Source: Hoyosella sp. YIM 151337 (GTDB lineage Bacteria; Actinomycetota; Actinomycetes; Mycobacteriales; Mycobacteriaceae). Taken from it: DNA of 64,000 nucleotides. The notes under the pieces were generated by a model, which saw only the letters and a program-made list of their open reading frames with translations, did no database searches and was not told the DNA's origin. Below are positions 58,927 through 64,000 of the stretch, piece after piece. The translations under genes were made by a program, and so were the position numbers. The DNA lies in assembly GCF_026041215.1 (NCBI RefSeq), contig NZ_JAPEIQ010000022.1, positions 124,001-188,000 on the forward strand, read 5' to 3'. Numbering within the stretch: the stretch's first letter is position 1; each line of letters begins with the position of its first letter.

Positions 58927-59193
58927 TTACTGATAACGCTCATGACGGCGCGGCGCGTGCGGTGATTGCTCGTCGAGTGACCGCCGGTACCGCACGCACC
59001 CTTCCATGAAATCGGGCCATGGCGGGATCACAGGAACAGGATCGGTGACTTCTGGGAGCAGGCCCCACAGCGCCGGATGGTGCCAGCAAAGGCCGTGGCC
59101 GCTCGCATCGCGGTGCTCCCGGATTCCCCGACGCAGCTGCCGGATCTCAGCGATTAGTTCTTCGCGGGTCATTTCCGTGAGATCATCGTCCAC
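58927..59193 (-). CDS. Uncharacterised small protein with GHGLCWHHP motif
   Basis: About 88 residues from GTG 59193, or 81 from ATG 59172 (MTREELIAEIRQLRRGIREH). An N-terminal charged helix is followed by GHGLCWHHPALWGLLPE and PDFMEGCVRYRRSL. One Cys, a His pair and a second Cys could bind a metal or haem. This C-terminal motif reads like a conserved family, but I cannot name it. The longer upstream frame looks non-coding. Confidence 0.6.
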   Translation of the reverse strand: MDDDLTEMTREELIAEIRQLRRGIREHRDASGHGLCWHHPALWGLLPEVTDPVPVIPPWPDFMEGCVRYRRSLDEQSPHAPRRHERYQ

Positions 59194-59264
59194 ACCCACG
59201 ATGCTCGCAGCGAGGATCGATCCCGACACGCCCCTACTTTCAGGGGCATCGCTGCGTGGGGTGG

Positions 59265-59375
59265 TCAGACACCATCGATCCGTTTCGGTGACCCAGTAGG
59301 GCTGTGATGGCGCAGCCTGTCGCCACAGCCCGGGCAGTAGTCGCGAAGGTGTTCGTGAGGCTCGGAGATTGCCAT
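59265..59375 (-). CDS. Possible 36-residue protein with CPGCG motif
   Basis: MAISEPHEHLRDYCPGCGDR then LRHHSPTGSPKRIDGV. A CxxC and His pair suggest half of a zinc ribbon. It lies upstream of the GHGLCWHHP gene on the same strand. Weak GAGAGA site. Could equally be spurious. Confidence 0.35.
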   Translation of the reverse strand: MAISEPHEHLRDYCPGCGDRLRHHSPTGSPKRIDGV

Positions 59376-59505
59376 GGTTTGCGTCTCTCTGGAGTAGGTT
59401 CCCGGTCTGGTTGACAGACTTTCCAGCCATACCCGACGTCTCAGACGGTTTGTGTTCACCGTGTTCGCAAGGGACACCATCTGCGATACATAACCAGGTC
59501 AGTGG

Positions 59506-59769
59506 CTATTTTTGCGCCAAACTGGAGTTGAATCGGCGTCTCGGTTTCACACCCTCAGTTTGGGTGTACCGCTCCGGAGTTTTGGCTCCCCACGGGCACT
59601 CACGGAGCCGCTTCATCGCTTTGTACGCTGTGGATTGCGACCTACAGATGCCGCGCTCCTCCGCGAACTTCGCGATCTGTGAGTGTGTGAGGCCGGTCTC
59701 CGGCGCGGCCTCCGCAATGAGACGGCCCTGCCGGAGCCAGGCGGCTCGCTCGTCCGCCGACCAGGTCAG
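59506..59769 (-). pseudogene. Helix-turn-helix-like open frame lacking a normal start
   Basis: Eighty-eight codons with GC-rich third positions, reading ADERAAWLRQGRLIAEAAPE, THSQIAKFAEERGICRSQST and YKAMKRLRECPWGAK, similar to DNA-binding helix pairs. It overlaps the last bases of the tetR-like gene in another frame and has no ATG, GTG or TTG; CTG 59769 is the only candidate. Most likely the remaining 3' part of a broken gene. Confidence 0.4.
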
Positions 59770-60404
59770 AACTGTTCCGTGAGAAGACTGTCGACCAGTT
59801 CGCGGGCCGCGGGAAGTGCTCGATCATCGCCGAGGCGCAGGCCGGTATTGGCCGCACCAACAACGGCATCCAACTCGAACGCGACCGCGTACGGATCACG
59901 CCCGGGCAGAGCCCCATCGCGTTCCTGCGCCCGCCGGATCACCGTGCAGAGCAGGTCGAGCAGATCCGCCCGATCCTTCGAGAGTGCATCGCGCACCGGC
60001 CCTGGACGGCTGTCGAACTCGGTGAGCACGGCACACCGGAAACATCCGCCAGGGAACGGCGACTCGGCGATATAGCCGAACCACCGGTCGACCAGCGCTC
60101 GCAAGCGAGGAATACCCGCCGGTTCGCGTAGCGCGGGCCGCACCACCCTTTCGAGAAATACCTCGCGAGCACTGGACACCGCAGCGAGTTGTAGTTTCTC
60201 CTTACTCCCGAACAGGGTGGCCACACCGCTCTTGCTGATACCGAGATCGGCGGCCAGTCGGCCGAGACTGAGCCCGGTCAACCCCTCGATCGACGCCACT
60301 TCCGCGGCGCGCCGGGCGATCTCGGCACGCGCCCGTGCACCCTTGAGCAGTCGCTGGTCGGTGGTGCCTCTCGCACCCGGCATGTCCATCATCTCGGAAT
60401 CCAT
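59766..60404 (-). CDS. TetR-family transcriptional regulator
   Basis: 212 residues from ATG 60404. N-terminal HTH: AEVASIEGLTGLSLGRLAAD then LGISKSGVATLFGSKEKLQL. The C-terminal ligand domain carries a Cys in GGCFRCAVLTEF, like TetR_C_16/YxaF-type regulators. Divergent from the MFS remnant and SGNH hydrolase genes; a double operator lies 11-56 bases upstream of the start, so autorepression is likely. Confidence 0.9.
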   Translation of the reverse strand: MDSEMMDMPGARGTTDQRLLKGARARAEIARRAAEVASIEGLTGLSLGRLAADLGISKSGVATLFGSKEKLQLAAVSSAREVFLERVVRPALREPAGIPRLRALVDRWFGYIAESPFPGGCFRCAVLTEFDSRPGPVRDALSKDRADLLDLLCTVIRRAQERDGALPGRDPYAVAFELDAVVGAANTGLRLGDDRALPAARELVDSLLTEQF

Positions 60405-60414
60405 CCTTGCATAA

Positions 60415-60460
60415 ACGAACGACCGATCGTACTGTCTAAAGTGTACGACCGATCGTTCGT
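60415..60460. promoter_or_regulatory. Double TetR operator in divergent promoter
   Basis: ACGAACGACCGATCGTAC (60415-60432) and GTACGACCGATCGTTCGT (60443-60460) are inverted copies with two mismatches, 10 bases apart. Each contains the near-palindrome CGACCGATCG. Their position between the tetR-like gene and the MFS remnant indicates binding of two TetR dimers. Confidence 0.8.
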
Positions 60461-60490
60461 TTTGTTTCGATCCCTGCAGAAAGCACTTCC

Positions 60491-60775
60491 ATGACCGATA
60501 TGCCCCCTTAGCCGGCCGCAACAAGGGCGTCGCGGAACACCCGCCCCACCCTGCTCATCGCCTGCGGTGCAGCCTTCATTGCCTTTCTCGATCTGTCCGT
60601 TGTCAATATCGCCTTCCCCGCCCTCGGTCGCGACCTCACCACACCACGGCCAGCACGCTCATCCGGGTGGTCAGCGGCCGCATTCCACATTCTCTTCGCC
60701 GCCTGCGCGGCGATCGCCACCGTCGCTGCCGCTGTTCTGGCGGCATCCACCTCAACCAGGGAGACAGTCCGATGA
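60491..60775 (+). pseudogene. Collapsed DHA2 MFS transporter (first and last helix only)
   Basis: ATG 60491 meets an in-frame TAG at codon 7. The same frame then encodes TRPTLLIACGAAFIAFLDLS, VVNIAFPALGRDLTT (TM1 of a DHA2 exporter). It jumps straight to SAAAFHILFAACAAIATVAAAV (the last helix) and ends at TGA 60773-60775. About 400 codons are missing by comparison with the family. The stop overlaps the SGNH start (ATGA), preserving the ancestral junction. Confidence 0.8.
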
Positions 60776-61458
60776 CCGATGTCAGCACCACCCACCACCC
60801 CATTGACACCACCGAATCCACCGATCGGATGGTCCTTTCCGCCGAGAAGGCCGCGCACGTGCTGGCCGCGACGCCGTGGCGACGGTTCGCCGTCGTCGGC
60901 GATTCGATCGCCGAAGGTAACGGCGATACGCGCGACGGCTACGCTGACCTCGGCTGGGCCGATCGGCTCGCCGGGTGGCTGCGCGCGGCACACCCGGACG
61001 TGACGTACCTCAATACCGGCCGGACGAACGCCACCATCGAGCAGGTGCGCGACAACCAGCTGCCGAAGATCCAGGCCTTTCATCCCGACCTGGTTCACGT
61101 GAGCTGTGGCAGCAACGACCTCTGGCTCGCCGGGGCGGACCTGGACACCATCGAACACCGTCTGGACACCCTGCTCACCGAAGTCCGCGCCGACGGCGCA
61201 CAACTGTCGCTGTTCACCCTCGCCGACGCCTTCACCGGCCGGCTCGCCCCACTGCGCGACCAGTTCGCCGCGTTCAACGACCTCGTCCGCACCCTGGCGG
61301 CCCGGCATGACGCCATCCTGGTCGACCTCTGGGAGCACCCGGCGCGGCTGCGCCCGGACTGGCTCAGCGCCGACCGAGTGCACCTCACCACGGCGGGGCA
61401 CGCAGTCGTGGCCACCGAACTCGCCAAGGCGTATGGACGATTCGATCCCGACCACTGA
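60772..61458 (+). CDS. SGNH/GDSL-family hydrolase
   Basis: 228 residues. Block I GDSIAEGNGD (nucleophile Ser of VVGDS), block II TGRTNATI, block III CGSNDLW (Asn of GxND), block V DRVHLTTAGH (Asp and His). No signal peptide, so a cytoplasmic esterase or lipase-like enzyme. Coupled by ATGA to the MFS remnant and thus probably under the TetR operator. Probably acted together with the lost exporter on the same compound. Confidence 0.88.
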   Translation: MTDVSTTHHPIDTTESTDRMVLSAEKAAHVLAATPWRRFAVVGDSIAEGNGDTRDGYADLGWADRLAGWLRAAHPDVTYLNTGRTNATIEQVRDNQLPKIQAFHPDLVHVSCGSNDLWLAGADLDTIEHRLDTLLTEVRADGAQLSLFTLADAFTGRLAPLRDQFAAFNDLVRTLAARHDAILVDLWEHPARLRPDWLSADRVHLTTAGHAVVATELAKAYGRFDPDH

Positions 61459-61624
61459 CACTACGGAGCCGGTGGACGAGTCCAGATCGAGCGGCGCGGC
61501 GACCGCGCTGAAGATGCCCGTTATCGGCTTGCGGAGCCCGTACGTGACTTGTTCGGTTTGCGTTCGGTCAAACGTTTCCCCACCTGGCGTTTCGCGTCCC
61601 CTGACAACTGCCCCTAAACAGCAC

Positions 61625-61660
61625 AAAACCCCAAGTGAAACAGTGTCTCACCTGGGGTTT
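61625..61660 (-). terminator. Intrinsic terminator of the tRNA-Pro gene
   Basis: AAACCCCA/TGGGGTTT with inner GTGA/TCAC (one mismatch between). On the minus strand the stem is followed by a T-run. It starts seven bases after the tRNA. Confidence 0.85.
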
Positions 61661-61666
61661 CCTGTG

Positions 61667-61740
<74 letters not shown>

Positions 61741-61824
61741 CCGCTGCCCTCGGGCGCCGGGGCGCCGTTGTCAGCTCAGCTAGATTACAACAGGCGCCGC
61801 GCCTGTTGCCAATCGCCCACGCGG

Positions 61825-63258
61825 TCAGCGCCGGGGTTTGCCGCGCTTCTCGCGGACTCGCACGCCGACGCGGATGGGTGTGCCTTCGAATCCGAACGTT
61901 TCCCGCAGCCGCCGTTCGAGGAAGCGCCGGTATCCGGCTTCGAGGAACGCAGTGGTGAACAGGATGAACGTCGGCGGCCGGGTCGCTGCCTGGGTGGCGA
62001 ACAGGATGCGTGGCAGCCGCCCGCCGCGCATCGGCGGTGGCGTCGCGGCGACGGTTTCGCGCAGCCACGTGTTGAGCCGTCCCGTGGGCACGCGTGTGTC
62101 CCACGATTCGAGCGCGGTTTCCATTGCGGGTACGAGTTTCTGCACGGCCCGGCCAGTGTGGGCGGAGATGTTGACGCGCTGCGCCCACCGCACCCGAACG
62201 AGTTCCCGGTCGATTTCCTTGTCGAGCTGCAGTCGCCGGTCTTCGTCGACGAGGTCCCACTTGTTGAATGCGATGACTAGCGCCCGCCCGGCTTCCTCGA
62301 CGGAGGTGATGATGCGCAGGTCTTGTTCGCTGAGGGGTTCGGAGGCGTCGATCAGCAGGACCACCACTTCCGCGGCTTCGATCGCGGAGCGGGTGCGCAG
62401 GGAGGCGTAGTATTCGGCTCCGCTTGCGGTGATGACGCGTTTACGCAGGCCCGCGGTGTCAACGAAGCGCCACGTTTTGCCGCCGAGTTCGACGAGCGAA
62501 TCGACGGGGTCGACAGTGGTGCCGGCGACGTTGTGGACAACGGACCGCTCATCGCCCGCGAGCTTGTTGAGCAGGCTCGATTTGCCGACGTTTGGCTTAC
62601 CCACCAGCGCGACGCGACGAGGCCCGCCCGCGGTCGCAGCGAGCACCTCGCGTGGCGTTTCGGGCAGCACTTCGAGGATTTTGTCGAGCAGGTCACCTGT
62701 GCCGCGGCCATGTGTGGCGCTGACAGCGAACGGTTCGCCGAGCCCCAGCGACCACAGCGCCGCTGCTTCAGCCTCGATCTTCTGATCATCGACCTTGTTC
62801 GCCACGAGGATCACGGGTGTTTTAGATCGCCGCAGCACACGCGCGACTGCTTCGTCAGTGGCCGTGGCACCTACTGTGGCATCGACAACGACGACGATGG
62901 CGTCCGCGGTTTGCATGGCAAGTTCGGCCTGCCGCGCGACGGACTGCTGCAAACCTTTCGCGGAGGGTTCCCAGCCGCCAGTGTCCTGAATGGTGAAGCG
63001 GCGCCCGACCCATTCGGCGTCATACGAGACGCGGTCACGGGTGACTCCGGGAACGTCTTCGACGACAGCCTCGCGCCGACCGATGATGCGGTTGACGAGC
63101 GTTGATTTGCCGACGTTGGGACGGCCGACCACGGCAACGACGGGCACGGGGACGAATTCGTCGGCAATGTCACCTTCGAGTTCGCTGAGTTCCCAGTCAG
63201 TTTCGTCGCTCCAGGTGCCGTCACCCGACCAGCCAGTGCTGATTTCGCTGTCTGTCAC
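61825..63258 (-). CDS. der: GTPase Der (EngA)
   Basis: Double-GTPase ribosome assembly factor. 477 residues: acidic N-terminal extension (about 1-38), G domain 1 with GRPNVGKST and DTGGWEP, G domain 2 with [15 protein letters not shown] and NKWD, then the KH-like domain ending in [19 protein letters not shown]. 3' neighbour is the tRNA-Pro gene. Start overlaps the cmk stop (ATGA). Confidence 0.96.
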   Translation of the reverse strand: MTDSEISTGWSGDGTWSDETDWELSELEGDIADEFVPVPVVAVVGRPNVGKSTLVNRIIGRREAVVEDVPGVTRDRVSYDAEWVGRRFTIQDTGGWEPSAKGLQQSVARQAELAMQTADAIVVVVDATVGATATDEAVARVLRRSKTPVILVANKVDDQKIEAEAAALWSLGLGEPFAVSATHGRGTGDLLDKILEVLPETPREVLAATAGGPRRVALVGKPNVGKSSLLNKLAGDERSVVHNVAGTTVDPVDSLVELGGKTWRFVDTAGLRKRVITASGAEYYASLRTRSAIEAAEVVVLLIDASEPLSEQDLRIITSVEEAGRALVIAFNKWDLVDEDRRLQLDKEIDRELVRVRWAQRVNISAHTGRAVQKLVPAMETALESWDTRVPTGRLNTWLRETVAATPPPMRGGRLPRILFATQAATRPPTFILFTTAFLEAGYRRFLERRLRETFGFEGTPIRVGVRVREKRGKPRR

Positions 63259-63938
63259 TTGAGTGCTCCGATCCGCTCTTCTATGAGCGAGAGAAGGTGC
63301 TCGACAACGCCTTCGAGGGTCAGGTCGCTGGTGTCCACGATCAGCGCATCCTCAGCTGGCCGGAGCGGCGAGACTGGGCGGTTCGAGTCGAGTTCGTCGC
63401 GCCGTATGACGCCCGCGAGTACGGTCTCGTAGTCGTCACCGCGGCCTTCGGCGATGTTTTGGTCATTGCGCCGTTTCGCGCGGGCTTCAGGTGTCGCAGT
63501 GAGGAAGATCTTCACTGTCGCGTCAGGAAGAACCACGGAGCCGATGTCGCGTCCTTCCACGACGATGCGGTCTGCGGCTGCGGCGAGGCTGCGCTGCAGT
63601 TGCACCATGTGTTCGCGAACTTGTGGGACGGCGGACACCGCGGACACGTTGGCGGTCACATCCGCACTCCGGATGTCGTCGGCCACGTCCGCGCCGTCGA
63701 GAAGAACCTGTTCGCTCTGCGGATCAGACCCAATGGAGAATGGCAGGTTCGCGGTGATCGCGGCGAGCGCAACAGGGTCGTTTACGTCCACGCCGTTGCG
63801 CAGCGCGTGCAGGGTCGCGATGCGGTACATCGCGCCGGTGTCGAGGTAGCGGGCCGCGAGCTTCTGAGCAACGCGTCGCGACACACTCGATTTTCCAGTT
63901 CCTGCTGGTCCATCGATCGCGATCGTAAATGTGCTCAC
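63255..63938 (-). CDS. cmk: Cytidylate kinase
   Basis: 227 residues, starting GTG 63938. P-loop [47 protein letters not shown] and [12 protein letters not shown] are the (d)CMP kinase signatures. Overlaps the stop codon of the preceding rluB by four bases (GTGA) and der by four, so the three are one transcript. Confidence 0.96.
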   Translation of the reverse strand: MSTFTIAIDGPAGTGKSSVSRRVAQKLAARYLDTGAMYRIATLHALRNGVDVNDPVALAAITANLPFSIGSDPQSEQVLLDGADVADDIRSADVTANVSAVSAVPQVREHMVQLQRSLAAAADRIVVEGRDIGSVVLPDATVKIFLTATPEARAKRRNDQNIAEGRGDDYETVLAGVIRRDELDSNRPVSPLRPAEDALIVDTSDLTLEGVVEHLLSLIEERIGALK

Positions 63939-64000
63939 AGCCCGACCTCCTTGTACAGGGCACCGACTTCTTGCCGGTTCAAAACCCTGATTGTTCCAGG
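63935..64000 (-). CDS. rluB: 23S rRNA pseudouridine synthase, C-terminal 21 codons
   Basis: The frame to the window edge reads [21 protein letters not shown] and then TGA. The GxxRxLxxxEVxxLYxxVGL pattern is the C-terminus of RluB, which precedes cmk and der in actinobacteria. The rest lies outside the window. Confidence 0.8.
   Translation of the reverse strand, partial: PGTIRVLNRQEVGALYKEVGL

Noticed and set aside
59369-59782. Plus-strand 137-codon frame
   Set aside because: Opposite two better minus-strand frames, no ribosome-binding site and no recognisable motif.

Overview
The window is high-GC DNA from an actinobacterium of the Mycobacteriales (Corynebacteriales) group. The evidence is the gene order of positions 1-39,077. 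It follows the mycobacterial block map, GNAT protein, ispG-rip1-dxr, rlmN, cdsA, frr, pyrH, tsf, rpsB, an M23 peptidase, xerC, dprA, comM, yraN, DUF2469, rnhB, lepB, rplS, trmD, rimM, khpA, rpsP, amidohydrolase, ffh, glnD, glnB, amt, ftsY. A genus cannot be fixed from sequence alone; a non-mycobacterial relative (for example Hoyosella-like, Rhodococcus-like or Dietzia-like) is my inference.

Layout. 1-8.4 kb: 3' part of glpD, cobyric acid synthase, methionine aminopeptidase, a GNAT protein, and two MEP-pathway isoprenoid genes (ispG, dxr) flanking the site-2 protease rip1. 8.5-15.5 kb: rlmN, a LapA-like protein, a methyltransferase, cdsA, frr, pyrH, tsf, rpsB (translation and lipid housekeeping). 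15.9-22 kb: LytM-type peptidase, then a DNA-handling block (xerC, dprA, comM, yraN, rnhB) and signal peptidase. 22.8-31.5 kb: rplS, tex, trmD-rimM-khpA-rpsP, a CPBP protease, an amidohydrolase, ffh. 31.7-39.1 kb: nitrogen control (glnD, glnB, amt), a secreted phosphodiester glycosidase, and ftsY. Genes lie mostly on the minus strand and many overlap by ATGA, so they are translationally coupled.

After ftsY the mycobacterial order breaks (smc is not next). 39-49.7 kb holds a membrane protein, a NarL-type sensor kinase and response regulator, and a convergent eight-gene Mrp/complex I-like cation-proton antiporter operon. 49.8-53.2 kb holds a DHA2 transporter and a nitric-oxide detoxification unit (hmp-nsrR).

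53.3-55.1 kb is the most interesting stretch: a retron-type reverse transcriptase (441 codons, long N-terminal extension, intact YADD and the retron-typical xAxxH and xTG elements). It is preceded by a 483-base non-coding region with nested inverted repeats, a plausible place for the msr-msd RNA. No effector gene is evident beside it. 55.1-61.5 kb is accessory: a DUF1707/LiaF-like protein, a microprotein, a GyrI-like protein, a RibD/DHFR-like reductase, several small unknowns, and a TetR unit with a clear double operator whose transporter gene has collapsed to a remnant in front of an SGNH hydrolase. A tRNA-Pro(GGG) gene marks the return to core genes (der, cmk, end of rluB), which in mycobacteria lie elsewhere in the chromosome.

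No CRISPR array, insertion sequence or prophage gene was seen.
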